A DNA stretch of 18,438 bases from JAZKSG01 sp964384785 (GCA_964384785.1 CAYLLH010000110.1:1-18438), one strand, 5' to 3'; positions 1 to 8,072 are shown, counted from the first letter of the stretch. Made by a program: numbers and translations. Notes: a model not told the origin generated them from the sequence alone.

Positions 1-1
1 T

Positions 2-1078
2 GATACTGGTACACCTGCCTCTGAAGAATGGGGTTCATGGACATCAATTGATGCTCTTGCAGCTGTTCAAACTTCTACATCTGGAACCTGGTATCTTCAC
101 ATACAAGCTAATGATACATTAGGTAATCTTGATTATAGATATTTTGGACCATATGAAGTAAATAATCAACCAACAGCATCATTTACAAAATCTAGTTCCG
201 CTATTGAAACAACCCAAACCGTTACATTAGATGCATCAGGTTCAAGTGATGAAGATGGAAGTATATCACAGTATGAATGGGATCTAAACGGTGACGGCTC
301 ATATGATATTACAACAGATAGTTCTACATTAACTTACACTTTTAACGTTTCATATAGTTATGATATAAATCTAAAAGTTACAGATGATGACGGTGCCTCA
401 CATCAGGTATCAGATTCAGTTAATGTTAAAGAAATAAGAACATTCTATGAAGGTAGAAACTATTTTACCTATAGAAGAAATGCTTCAACTACTGCTAAGG
501 AACTTGCTAATTTCTTGGGGTTAGAAGCCGAGGAAACAATTCAAATCTGGAATTATAGTAGTACTGTTTGTAATTGGGATTATACATATATAGTTGGTTG
601 GACTCCAGATGAAAATGATACAACTATAAACATGTATGATTTATTAAGAGTAAACTTAAACAATGGAAGGGAGATAACTGTTGATTTTGGAGCCAGTGAT
701 TCAGATATTACTAATATTCCAAGTAAAACTTTGAAATTTGTAGAAGGCGAGGATGGATTTTCAAACTATGGATACAATCTTATCCCCTGGGTTAGAGAAA
801 AAAGTATCAGAGCGAGTAGAGTTGCTAATAGAATAGCTCTTCAAGATACTTATACTATATCAATATATAACAAGGTAACTGAGACTTACAAGAGTTATGT
901 TAAATTGCCGGGTAGCCCAACAGCATATGAAAACGCTCAAGATGAAGATTTAGATCCATTGATTGACCATGGAGATATCATAATAATTAAAGTTCCAAGT
1001 AATGAAGAGGATGGAATATCTTTTGATTTATCACTTTTCCCTGAATCAAGTAGTACTGCAACAGATGATTCCGGTTAA
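2..1078 (+). CDS. PKD-domain surface protein, C-terminal part (5' end outside window)
   Basis: The reading frame is open from the first bases of the window to TAA at 1076-1078 (358 visible residues), so the true start lies upstream. A TTG near 515 is only an internal codon. Visible residues 1-52 look like the end of an extracellular Ig-like domain (WYLHIQANDTLGN). Residues about 53-140 form one PKD domain with the usual DASGSSDEDGSI and YEWDLNGDGS core. The remaining 220 residues have no family I recognise. They contain a repeated pattern of aromatic and acidic residues and end in an acidic, Ser-rich tail without a membrane anchor. The protein is therefore probably secreted or anchored by its missing N-terminal part or by other proteins. 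PKD domains are extracellular beta-sandwich modules used in adhesion and S-layer-type proteins. The PKD call is firm; the function of the C-terminal 220 residues is unknown. Confidence 0.85.
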   Translation, partial: DTGTPASEEWGSWTSIDALAAVQTSTSGTWYLHIQANDTLGNLDYRYFGPYEVNNQPTASFTKSSSAIETTQTVTLDASGSSDEDGSISQYEWDLNGDGSYDITTDSSTLTYTFNVSYSYDINLKVTDDDGASHQVSDSVNVKEIRTFYEGRNYFTYRRNASTTAKELANFLGLEAEETIQIWNYSSTVCNWDYTYIVGWTPDENDTTINMYDLLRVNLNNGREITVDFGASDSDITNIPSKTLKFVEGEDGFSNYGYNLIPWVREKSIRASRVANRIALQDTYTISIYNKVTETYKSYVKLPGSPTAYENAQDEDLDPLIDHGDIIIIKVPSNEEDGISFDLSLFPESSSTATDDSG

Positions 1079-1130
1079 TTTTTATATTCGAAAATTTTAA
1101 CAATCATTTTTACAATTTTTCTATACTATA

Positions 1131-1142
1131 GTTTTAAATAAG
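1131..1142 (+). promoter_or_regulatory. Archaeal TATA box of the 1169 gene
   Basis: GTTTTAAATAAG lies about 30 bp before the ATG at 1169. Archaeal transcription starts about 25 bp downstream of the box, which puts the start near 1162 and predicts an almost leaderless mRNA. No Shine-Dalgarno sequence is visible, which agrees. Confidence 0.55.
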
Positions 1143-1168
1143 GCTAAAAAATTTAAAAAATATTCTTT

Positions 1169-2995
1169 ATGGAAAAAATAAAAAAATTAAAAATTGTACC
1201 ATTAATAATCATTCAGATCTTAGTACTATCCTATTTTATATCATATGTATCCGCTATTGATGATCAACAAACAATTATCGGCCAAGTCTTTTTTGAAGAT
1301 GGAACAACTGTTAATCCTGGTGTAAAAGTTTATATAACAAATAATGACACAGGGTTCACAAGAACTACTACAACATATTCAGATGGTAAATATGATACAA
1401 TTATTAATTCTGCAAATGATGATGTAATCTGGGTATATGTTTCATATTATGGTAATACTGGCGGTGAATCTTTAATAGTTGACTATGATAATCATCCTAC
1501 TTTACAAAGAGCTGATATAACAATATCAGGTAATTATTTCCCTGTTTCAAATTTTTCTTATACTCCAACAGAGCCAACTGAGGGACAAACTGTTCAATTC
1601 AACTGTTTATCAGTAGATGCTGAAAATAATACAGATATAGATAGACTATGGGATTTTGGGGATGGTGGCACATCAAATCAAAAGAATCCAACTCATCAAT
1701 ATTCTCAAGATGGAAAATATGATGTAACACTTTCAGTCAATGATTACTATGGGTCACCAGACAGCCTTACAAAGCAAATAACAGTGCAACAATCAAGTTC
1801 AGGTAATGGTGGCACCCCTCCTGTTAATCAACCCCCAAATGCTGTAATTGATATCCCAAGCTATGGTTATGTAACCCAGGATATACTTTTTGATAGTACA
1901 AATAGTTACGATTCTGATGGAACAATAAGTTTATTCAATTGGAGTTTCGGGGATGGAAATTATTCTAATCAACCAAATCCCACTCATTATTATTCAAAAA
2001 ATGGTACATATCAGGTAACTCTTGAAGTAGTAGATAATCAAGGAGAATCTGATTCTGATAGTGTTTTAATAACTATTTACAACCAAGATAACACATGTAA
2101 TATCACTGTTTCAGAAGAAAATAAGGAATTTATTGAACAAAGATATGATATTGAACTAAATGAATCCTTTTTTGCTGAAGATTTCAACTGTGATTCAGTA
2201 TATGATTCATTTATAGATCCAAATAATAAAATAGAAATGCTAACTACAATATTGATAGAAGAAGATAAGATTTTTTTATTATCTATAGATAATAATGATA
2301 TGCCTGATTTTTTCTGGAATCCAAAAGATGATAAGATTGTTGTAATAAATTATACAAAACCTGTTAATTCAACAACAGAAATAGATTACAAACAAGGTCA
2401 AATTTTATATGAAATAAAAATTTCAAAAAACAACTGGAGTTATATCGAAATTCAAAATATATATCCAAAATATGATTTTTTTATAAAAAACTCGAAAAAA
2501 CAAATAATAAATAATGATAGAATACAAGCTAAAAATGATAAGATTTTTGTTTTTGATAACACATCAGAAATTTATAAAATATTTTATAATTATTCTATTC
2601 TTCAACCTTCTTTTTCAGTAAAAAACAATTCAAAATTGAATGATTCTAAACCAAATATATGTATTAATTATTCAGAAAATGTAACTATTATCAATGCAGA
2701 ATTAAATGGTGAAAATATTAGTCTATCTACTTTTGATAATCAGACTTTTGTTTTTAAACCCGTTAAAAGTTTAAAAAATGGTTTATATAATCTTTCGATA
2801 ACTGTGGAAGATGCAGATAGTAATTTGTTAACATCGTTTTTAAGTTTTAACATTCAATCTAATATTTCGAGTTCTTCAAAAAAACATTCAAATAATGAAT
2901 CTTTCTCAATTCATATAATTCTTATTTTGATTGTTATAGTTATTACCTCAGTTTTTGTGTTTTTGTTTTTTAAAAAATTTTGGAGGAAAAAATAA
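1169..2995 (+). CDS. Membrane-anchored surface protein: carboxypeptidase-regulatory-like domain, two PKD domains, C-terminal TM
   Basis: 608 residues. A signal peptide covers about 1-29 (KIKKLK then a hydrophobic stretch ending VSA). Residues about 37-120 match a carboxypeptidase-regulatory-like/Cna-B-like beta-sandwich (GQVFFEDGTTVNPGVKVYIT). Two PKD domains follow, at about 125-207 (WDFGDG at 161-166) and 222-305 (WSFGDG at 258-263), each with the NPTHxYS..G.Y.VTL signature. Residues 310-570 are a less familiar region ending in an Ig-like stretch (about 490-565). A TM helix at about 582-602 is followed by the basic end KKFWRKK, so the bulk is outside the cell. The protein has many N-x-S/T sequons, suggesting a glycosylated adhesin or S-layer-associated protein. 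The start is supported by the TATA box just upstream. Domain assignment is sound; the ligand is unknown. Confidence 0.88.
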   Translation: MEKIKKLKIVPLIIIQILVLSYFISYVSAIDDQQTIIGQVFFEDGTTVNPGVKVYITNNDTGFTRTTTTYSDGKYDTIINSANDDVIWVYVSYYGNTGGESLIVDYDNHPTLQRADITISGNYFPVSNFSYTPTEPTEGQTVQFNCLSVDAENNTDIDRLWDFGDGGTSNQKNPTHQYSQDGKYDVTLSVNDYYGSPDSLTKQITVQQSSSGNGGTPPVNQPPNAVIDIPSYGYVTQDILFDSTNSYDSDGTISLFNWSFGDGNYSNQPNPTHYYSKNGTYQVTLEVVDNQGESDSDSVLITIYNQDNTCNITVSEENKEFIEQRYDIELNESFFAEDFNCDSVYDSFIDPNNKIEMLTTILIEEDKIFLLSIDNNDMPDFFWNPKDDKIVVINYTKPVNSTTEIDYKQGQILYEIKISKNNWSYIEIQNIYPKYDFFIKNSKKQIINNDRIQAKNDKIFVFDNTSEIYKIFYNYSILQPSFSVKNNSKLNDSKPNICINYSENVTIINAELNGENISLSTFDNQTFVFKPVKSLKNGLYNLSITVEDADSNLLTSFLSFNIQSNISSSSKKHSNNESFSIHIILILIVIVITSVFVFLFFKKFWRKK

Positions 2996-3017
2996 ACAAC
3001 TTTTTTTTTTCTACAAA

Positions 3018-3029
3018 ATCTATAAATAA
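3018..3029 (+). promoter_or_regulatory. TATA box of the 3052 gene
   Basis: ATCTATAAATAA is centred about 27 bp before the GTG at 3052. The transcript would begin on or next to that GTG, which favours a leaderless GTG start over the in-frame ATG at 3085. Confidence 0.5.
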
Positions 3030-3051
3030 TTAATATTCAATTATTTTTTTT

Positions 3052-3870
3052 GTGAAAAATAGTTTAGGATGGGATTATATTAAAATGTTATTTTCTGGGA
3101 AAAAATTTTTTTCTTTTGTATTATCTTTAATTTTAATATTTTCTGTTATTCTTTATTTCTCTCCTCAGGTTAAAAGTTTGGATGATACCCATACTTATTT
3201 TGGTTATGTGTATTATGAGAATGATACCGCGGTTCCTGTTGGTACAACTGTTACTTTAACTGATCAGAATAATTCTAATTATATGACTGCTACAACGTCA
3301 CTTAGTTCTGGTTATTATCAGGCTGATGTTCAACAAATATCTGGAAGTGAAGATGGTGATATCATTGTTGTAAATTGTACACTTGATGGTGAGTCTGGTT
3401 CTAATTCTAGTGCTATTAATATTTCAGGTAGTGCTCAACAGGTTGATGTTCATATGGCTGCTCCTGCTGATTTGTCTATTACTGTTACTCCTAGTAGCTG
3501 GAGTCAGGGTGGTATATGGGTTGGTAGTTCTAATGAGACCTCTGGTAGTTATTTTAATTTGTCTAATTCGGGTAATACTAATATTGATGTTTTTGTAAAA
3601 GCTGATAATGCTACTAATGCTACTACTGGTTTAACTTGGACTTTAAGTGATACAGTTGGTCATGATGCTTTTTCTTTGAGGTATTATAAAGATGGTGGTA
3701 GTCAGTGGAAAAATATTAGTTATTCTTATAATTATTCTGATGCTTTTGTTAGTAGCCTGGGTTCAGGGAGTTTTCAAACTTTTGATTTGAAGGTTATTAT
3801 GGCTACTTCTACTACTGATAGTGATCCTTTGGATTTTGATATTACTTTTAAATCTGTTGCTTCTTCTTGA
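3052..3870 (+). CDS. Secreted two-domain beta-sandwich protein (Cna-B-like plus Ig-like), no TM anchor
   Basis: 272 residues. GTG is chosen as start because a TATA box sits one transcription-start distance upstream; an internal ATG at 3085 (residue 12) would also keep the signal peptide. The signal peptide spans about residues 13-42. Residues 48-135 resemble the carboxypeptidase-regulatory-like domain of the preceding gene (GYVYYENDTAVPVGTTVTL). Residues 138-272 form a beta-sandwich of a type common in archaeal secreted proteins (NLSNSGNTNIDVFVKADN, LTWTLSD at 194-200, then FDLKVIMATSTT). There is no C-terminal TM or sorting motif, so it is either free or bound to membrane partners such as the neighbours. 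Codon choice is strongly T-ending (GTT, GCT, TCT, GGT), unlike the A-ending style of the next gene. The fold is inferred from pattern; the role, perhaps a structural subunit, is not proven. Confidence 0.8.
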   Translation: MKNSLGWDYIKMLFSGKKFFSFVLSLILIFSVILYFSPQVKSLDDTHTYFGYVYYENDTAVPVGTTVTLTDQNNSNYMTATTSLSSGYYQADVQQISGSEDGDIIVVNCTLDGESGSNSSAINISGSAQQVDVHMAAPADLSITVTPSSWSQGGIWVGSSNETSGSYFNLSNSGNTNIDVFVKADNATNATTGLTWTLSDTVGHDAFSLRYYKDGGSQWKNISYSYNYSDAFVSSLGSGSFQTFDLKVIMATSTTDSDPLDFDITFKSVASS

Positions 3871-3900
3871 TTTTTTTTGTTATTTTTTCAAGTTTTGTAT
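3871..3900 (+). terminator. Poly-T terminator after the 3052 gene
   Basis: Right after the stop codon are T runs (T8 and T6) without a GC-rich hairpin, the usual form of intrinsic termination in archaea. Confidence 0.5.
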
Positions 3901-3925
3901 TCTTACATTAAAACACTTTTTACAG

Positions 3926-3940
3926 CATATATTTAAATAC
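3926..3940 (+). promoter_or_regulatory. TATA box and structured leader of the 4012 gene
   Basis: CATATATTTAAATAC predicts transcription from about 3960, leaving a leader of roughly 50 nt. That leader contains TTAGGT (3961-3966) and its complement ACCTAA (3985-3990), a possible 6-bp stem. CGGAG directly before the ATG is too close for a normal ribosome site, so translation initiation here is unusual or uses another signal. Confidence 0.45.
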
Positions 3941-4011
3941 TATTATTAAGAAAGTATAACTTAGGTAGTGAGTGTTAGAAAAAAACCTAATCAAAAAGTG
4001 GTCGAGCGGAG

Positions 4012-5448
4012 ATGAAAAACATTACACTAAGTAACAATAAATTACTATTCGCACTAATCATACTAATACTAATTATAATAATAATAGAATTATCGCCAAT
4101 AAGCTCCGCAGAAGACAACAATCAAACCGAAAACAACATCATACCAATAATAAAAAGTAAAAATCAAGCTGAAGTAAATGAAACTATAGAATTTGATGCA
4201 TCATATAGTTACATCAACAATGGAACAATAACTAGATATGTTTGGCATTTTGGAGATGACTCTTCTGTATCTACCAATGAACTCACAAATCACAAATATG
4301 ATGAAGCTGGAAAATACACTGTTTCTCTGGGATTATATGATAATAATAACAATTATAATTACATTCAAAAAACAATTAATATCCAAGAAACTGGTTCTAC
4401 AGCAGTATCAGAACAAAACGAAGGAAGTTTTTTTCAAATAGAAAACATAATTAATTATATAGAACAAAATCCAATACTTCCATTTCTATTATTCCTATTA
4501 ATATTAATTGTTATAGTATTAGCTATTTTTAAAAGAAAAAATAAAAATAAATCAAAAAATAAGCAACCATCAGAAGATTTTTCCTCAAAAAATGAAGGAG
4601 TATACAAAATCGAAAATTTAAACAACATTGTAAAACCCAAAGTTAAACGAGAAGATGGCCTGGAAATAAAAACTAATGTTAAACCTACAACAGCTGATTT
4701 TAAACAAGATGAAGATAAAAAAGTCGATGTTTTTAAATCTTCAAAAAAAGAAGAAATAAAACAAAATAATGAAAAAATTAAAGATTTTGATTCAAAAGAA
4801 TCATTTGATAGAATAAACACAGAATCTAAAAAATCTGAATCAACAAAAACTGAATTCGAACGAGTAGAAGACTCTAAAAATAGGGAAAGAATTGGAACAA
4901 GTGGTTTGATAAAACAATTTGAGTTCGGCAGCCTTTCTGATGATGAAGAAGATGGTATTAATACTAAAACTGAAGAAAAAAATAATGTTGATGAACCGGA
5001 AACAATCATTAAAGAAAACAAAAAAACACCTGAAATTAAAAAATCTTATAATTTACATTCTTCTTCTTATCATAGAAGAGTAAAATCAAGAAAACCTGTT
5101 AAAAGTAAAAATAATGTTAATCTTTCTAAAACTAAAACTTTTGAAGAAACAAATGAGGATGATTCAGTTAAGAATGATTCTAAAAAAGTTGTTGATGTTG
5201 AAGTTAAGAGTTCATCTAAAAAATCAGATTTTTTAAGAAAATCTAAGTCTAAGAAAAATGATTTTAAAAATAATGCATCAAAAATTGATGTAAAGAAAAA
5301 ACCTATATCTGTTAGTGTTCGTTCTAAAAGATTATCTGATAAAAAAAGGAAGGGTAGATCATCTGAACGTTCTTCTTTGAGTCATAGGAAACATCGTTCC
5401 CATGTTTCTAGAAGAAGTAGGTTGAAACATGCTGGTGTTTCTTGTTAA
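4012..5448 (+). CDS. Single-PKD membrane protein with a long charged cytoplasmic tail
   Basis: 478 residues. A signal peptide or first hydrophobic segment spans about 11-33. One PKD domain covers about 44-126 (IEFDASYSY, VWHFGDD at 77-83, KYTVSLGLYDN). A TM helix lies at about 156-173 and is followed by KRKNKNKSKNK, placing the remaining about 300 residues in the cytoplasm. The tail is low-complexity and rich in Lys, Glu, Asp and Ser. Its last 60 residues are strongly basic (KKRKGRSSERSS, HRKHRSHVSRRSR), and it ends in a Cys. Such a tail could bind nucleic acid or acidic proteins, but no domain is recognisable. Codons drift from A/C-ending at the 5' end (Leu CTA, Ala GCA) to T-ending at the 3' end (Leu TTG, Ala GCT). 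Topology is confident; function is unknown. Confidence 0.82.
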   Translation: MKNITLSNNKLLFALIILILIIIIIELSPISSAEDNNQTENNIIPIIKSKNQAEVNETIEFDASYSYINNGTITRYVWHFGDDSSVSTNELTNHKYDEAGKYTVSLGLYDNNNNYNYIQKTINIQETGSTAVSEQNEGSFFQIENIINYIEQNPILPFLLFLLILIVIVLAIFKRKNKNKSKNKQPSEDFSSKNEGVYKIENLNNIVKPKVKREDGLEIKTNVKPTTADFKQDEDKKVDVFKSSKKEEIKQNNEKIKDFDSKESFDRINTESKKSESTKTEFERVEDSKNRERIGTSGLIKQFEFGSLSDDEEDGINTKTEEKNNVDEPETIIKENKKTPEIKKSYNLHSSSYHRRVKSRKPVKSKNNVNLSKTKTFEETNEDDSVKNDSKKVVDVEVKSSSKKSDFLRKSKSKKNDFKNNASKIDVKKKPISVSVRSKRLSDKKRKGRSSERSSLSHRKHRSHVSRRSRLKHAGVSC

Positions 5449-5480
5449 TTTTTTGTAATTTTTTCATTTTGGTTTTTTAA
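5449..5480 (+). terminator. Poly-T terminator after the 4012 gene
   Basis: Three T runs of six or so follow the TAA within 30 bp and just precede the next promoter; no GC hairpin is present. Confidence 0.5.
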
Positions 5481-5483
5481 CGG

Positions 5484-5500
5484 GATATTTTTAAATAACG
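5484..5500 (+). promoter_or_regulatory. TATA box of the 5573 gene
   Basis: GATATTTTTAAATAACG predicts a transcription start near 5518 and a leader of about 55 nt that holds the hairpin at 5544-5569. Confidence 0.5.
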
Positions 5501-5543
5501 TTATTGTCACAAATTATCATGATATTAGTTAACATAATACTTG

Positions 5544-5569
5544 CTGATTGTTAAGCTCATCTCAATCAG
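5544..5569 (+). promoter_or_regulatory. Leader hairpin just before the 5573 start codon
   Basis: CTGATTG (5544-5550) and CAATCAG (5563-5569) are a perfect 7-bp inverted repeat with a 12-nt loop ending 3 nt before the ATG at 5573. It could occlude that ATG, making the in-frame ATG at 5594 (preceded by GAAAGG) a realistic alternative start, or it may regulate translation. Confidence 0.4.
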
Positions 5570-5572
5570 AAA

Positions 5573-7342
5573 ATGGATGGAAAGGTACAAAAAATGAAAG
5601 GAAAGATAACAATTAATAGAAGAATAATCCTATTTTGTCTATTAATTCTTTTTTTATGCTATTCAGTCTTTCCGGTAATAGATATTTTTCCTTCTATCAA
5701 TTCATCAGCAGATACCGTCTATGTTGAGTTTACAACAGGAAATAATTATACCCCTGATAAACCAATCTTAGTAGAACCCTCTCCGTCAGGTAAAACTATT
5801 AACTCTGAAAATTCAGCTACTCTCTCCGTATGGGTAACAGATAGAGATGGAAACAATGTAAATGTTACATTCTACACAGGTTCGGGTAATCCAATAGATA
5901 CAAACAATCAAGTAACAAATGATAGTACAACCTCTGTAACCTGGTCAGGATTATCATCTGGAACAACCTACAGCTGGTATGTAGTTGTCAACGATACAAT
6001 CCATGAAAACACATCAGATACTTGGAGTTTCAAAACCAAAGAAACAACCCATCAAGATCCTCCACCCGACGACCCGCCTGATGATGAGCCAATACTATAT
6101 CCACCAGAAGCAAAAATAATCGCACCAACTCAAGCAAATCTATCAGAAAAAATATTATTTATTGGAAACCAAAGCTCAGATCCTGATGGAAATATTGTTG
6201 AATATAAATGGGATTTAAATAATGATGGCGAAACAGATTACACAACAGAAAATATAAATTATACATTTAACACATCAGGAATTCATAATGTAACCTTAAC
6301 GGTAGAAGATGACACTGGACTTATTAATTCTATTACACATACTCTAAAAATCGTTCAATATCCGATAGCAAAAATAAATACAACCTGGGGAAACATAGGT
6401 TATATCGATAAAGATAAACAACAAAAACTAAGATTTTGTGCAAATGAAAGTTATGATCCTGATGGTAACATAACAGGATACCGTTGGGATTTTGACCTAT
6501 CTGACAATATATCCTGGAATACAGACTGGTTAAATTCAACTGTAAATCATTATGTTTGGAATTATTCTAAAACAGGTAATTACACCATTAAACTACAAGT
6601 CAAAGATAATGATAATCTAACATCATATGATTTATTCAATATAACTATCTTAAACACCACAAAAGAGCTACCAGTACCAGTAATTAATACAACAGCAATT
6701 GCTTATTTAGAAGAAAAAATATATTTTAACTCATCAGAAAGCTATGACCCGGATGGAACAATAACAAAATACACCTGGTATTTTGGCGATGGAAACATAT
6801 CATATGAACAAAATCCTACTCACATCTATAACAAAACAGGTATCTATCTAGTAATCTTAGAAACAACAGATGATGATAATCTTACAAATGCTGAAATAAC
6901 CTGGATTAATATAATAAAAAAACCTGTAAAAGAAGAAGATAACACTATAGAACAATATGATGCTCCATTTGCCTTAATTATAGCTTTATTATCAGGAATT
7001 GCAGCATCAATATTTTTAATAATATTTATTCTTAATAAAAACAAAAAACCAGAAGAAACTAAAAATGAAAACAATGAAAAACCAAACATAGAAGAAAAAA
7101 TAACTAAAAAACAAGAAAACATACAAGAAAACAATTTAAAACATAACATAAGAGAAATAACAAAAATACATGGAATCGGTGCTTCGATAGTAATAAAATT
7201 AGAAAAAGCAGGAATAAATACTCTAAAAGAATTAAATGATTTAAACGATGAAGATCTTAAAAAAATAGACGGGATCGGAGAGAAAACCTGTAAAATAATA
7301 AAAAAGAATCTTCCCAAATTAATAAAAGAAATAAACCAATAA
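5573..7342 (+). CDS. Surface FN3-like/triple-PKD membrane protein with cytoplasmic helix-hairpin-helix domain
   Basis: 589 residues. The signal peptide spans about 17-46. The mature N-terminus ADTVYVEFTTGNN nearly matches that of the next gene. An FN3-like domain lies at 61-158 (TTYSWYVVVNDT, TWSFKT), then a Pro/Asp linker at 160-177. Three PKD domains follow at about 178-262 (SSDPDGNIVEYKWDLNNDG), 263-361 (SYDPDGNITGYRWDFD) and 367-449 (SYDPDGTITKYTWYFGDG). The TM helix is at about 465-487. The cytoplasmic part has a charged linker (490-528) and two helix-hairpin-helix motifs with the diagnostic hGIG turn: IHGIGASIVIKLEKAGI (532-548) and IDGIGEKTCKIIKKNLP (565-581). Such paired motifs bind duplex DNA backbone, or proteins, in other contexts. 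An extracellular adhesin joined to an internal HhH domain is the notable feature. The start could be Met8 (5594). Domains are confident; DNA binding is inferred. Confidence 0.9.
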   Translation: MDGKVQKMKGKITINRRIILFCLLILFLCYSVFPVIDIFPSINSSADTVYVEFTTGNNYTPDKPILVEPSPSGKTINSENSATLSVWVTDRDGNNVNVTFYTGSGNPIDTNNQVTNDSTTSVTWSGLSSGTTYSWYVVVNDTIHENTSDTWSFKTKETTHQDPPPDDPPDDEPILYPPEAKIIAPTQANLSEKILFIGNQSSDPDGNIVEYKWDLNNDGETDYTTENINYTFNTSGIHNVTLTVEDDTGLINSITHTLKIVQYPIAKINTTWGNIGYIDKDKQQKLRFCANESYDPDGNITGYRWDFDLSDNISWNTDWLNSTVNHYVWNYSKTGNYTIKLQVKDNDNLTSYDLFNITILNTTKELPVPVINTTAIAYLEEKIYFNSSESYDPDGTITKYTWYFGDGNISYEQNPTHIYNKTGIYLVILETTDDDNLTNAEITWINIIKKPVKEEDNTIEQYDAPFALIIALLSGIAASIFLIIFILNKNKKPEETKNENNEKPNIEEKITKKQENIQENNLKHNIREITKIHGIGASIVIKLEKAGINTLKELNDLNDEDLKKIDGIGEKTCKIIKKNLPKLIKEINQ

Positions 7343-7385
7343 TCTTTTTCTTCAACAAAAATTTTACCCGCATATTCACCTGCAC

Positions 7386-7440
7386 AAAAACTATAATAAC
7401 TAATTTTTTGATAATCAACACAATACTCATTCATAGGAGG
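7386..7440 (+). promoter_or_regulatory. TATA box and GGAGG ribosome site of the 7442 gene
   Basis: AAAAACTATAATAAC (7386-7400) is the likely TATA box. GGAGG at 7436-7440 sits only 1 nt before the ATG at 7442 and 13 nt before the in-frame ATG at 7454. Neither spacing is standard, so the start is uncertain by four codons. Confidence 0.5.
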
Positions 7441-7441
7441 G

Positions 7442-7984
7442 ATGAATAAGTCGATGGGATGCGATAGATTAAATAAAATAAAAAATACCTTTTTTATAGG
7501 GTTAGTGATAATGTTAATGTTTGTAGCCTCAACACCATTATTATTAAATAATTCATGGGCTGCAGAAGACACAGTATATGTAGAATTCACTCCAACTGGA
7601 AATGAATCAATAAATGCATATGGTTACAATGATTTTGGAACAGTATATGCAGGTCAAACAGTAAATTGTCCAACAACAACCTATACAGCTGAGAACAATG
7701 GAACCTCTTCTTTAAGTACTGTAACAGTGGAATGTACTGCTAATAGTGGAGCGCTTACTGCAGTTGATGCCGGGCCTGGCGCTGATCAGTTTGCTATACA
7801 AGTAAAAGATGAAAGTGGAGATTTAGCTACTTTTCAAGGTATTGCCGATACAGCTCAAACTATAGAAAGCGATCTTACTGCTTCTGCAACTGAAACTTTT
7901 GGAATACAGATAAATCTTGGAACATTGACTGAAGGTACTCCTGGTGCAGAAAACTGTACACTCACTGTAACTGGTACAGACTAA
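7442..7984 (+). CDS. Short secreted beta-sandwich subunit
   Basis: 180 residues (176 if the start is Met5). A signal peptide ends near residue 41 (NNSWAAED). The mature protein of about 139 residues opens with DTVYVEFTPTGN, almost the same as the mature start of the preceding PKD/HhH protein. It continues as an acidic, Thr/Ser/Gly-rich beta domain (NDFGTVYAGQTVNC, TAENNGTSSLSTVTVEC, then ETFGIQINLGTLTEG and CTLTVTGTD). Three Cys residues are present. There is no TM anchor or sorting motif. The alternating strand pattern and the near-C-terminal FxIxI(x)nT segment resemble the second domain of the 3052 product, and more loosely TasA/camelysin-like subunits, but this is a pattern comparison only. 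As a compact, repeatable beta-sandwich it could be a fibre or coat subunit. The family is not securely identified. Confidence 0.78.
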   Translation: MNKSMGCDRLNKIKNTFFIGLVIMLMFVASTPLLLNNSWAAEDTVYVEFTPTGNESINAYGYNDFGTVYAGQTVNCPTTTYTAENNGTSSLSTVTVECTANSGALTAVDAGPGADQFAIQVKDESGDLATFQGIADTAQTIESDLTASATETFGIQINLGTLTEGTPGAENCTLTVTGTD

Positions 7985-7998
7985 ACATTACCAATAAT

Positions 7999-8037
7999 TT
8001 TTTCTCTTTCTTTTTAAATAAATAAAAATTTTTTTAG
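7999..8037 (+). terminator. Poly-T terminator after the 7442 gene
   Basis: A run of T tracts (T6, T5, later T7) follows the TAA within 55 bp, before the next TATA box. Confidence 0.45.
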
Positions 8038-8041
8038 GATA

Positions 8042-8052
8042 ATTTTATTAAT
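8042..8052 (+). promoter_or_regulatory. TATA box of the 8073 gene
   Basis: ATTTTATTAAT lies 26 bp before the ATG at 8073, predicting a leaderless transcript that starts at the ATG. Confidence 0.45.
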
Positions 8053-8072
8053 CAAATTTACATTTTCTAAAA

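Noticed and set aside
3631..3651. LTWTLSD in the 3052 product taken as a true WxL cell-wall-binding domain
   Set aside because: The string matches a WxL motif, but it lies in the middle of the domain with about 70 residues after it, not at the C-terminus, and only one copy is present.
4455..5021. 188-codon open frame on the minus strand
   Set aside because: It is the mirror of the Lys/Glu/Ser-rich tail of the 4012 gene; antisense of such AT-rich sequence is open by composition. The product is Ser/Phe-rich without any domain or promoter.
6844..7590. 248-codon open frame on the minus strand
   Set aside because: It overlaps the clear HhH domain, the intergenic promoter and the signal peptide of the 7442 gene; no ribosome site, Phe/Ile/Ser-rich composition of antisense type.
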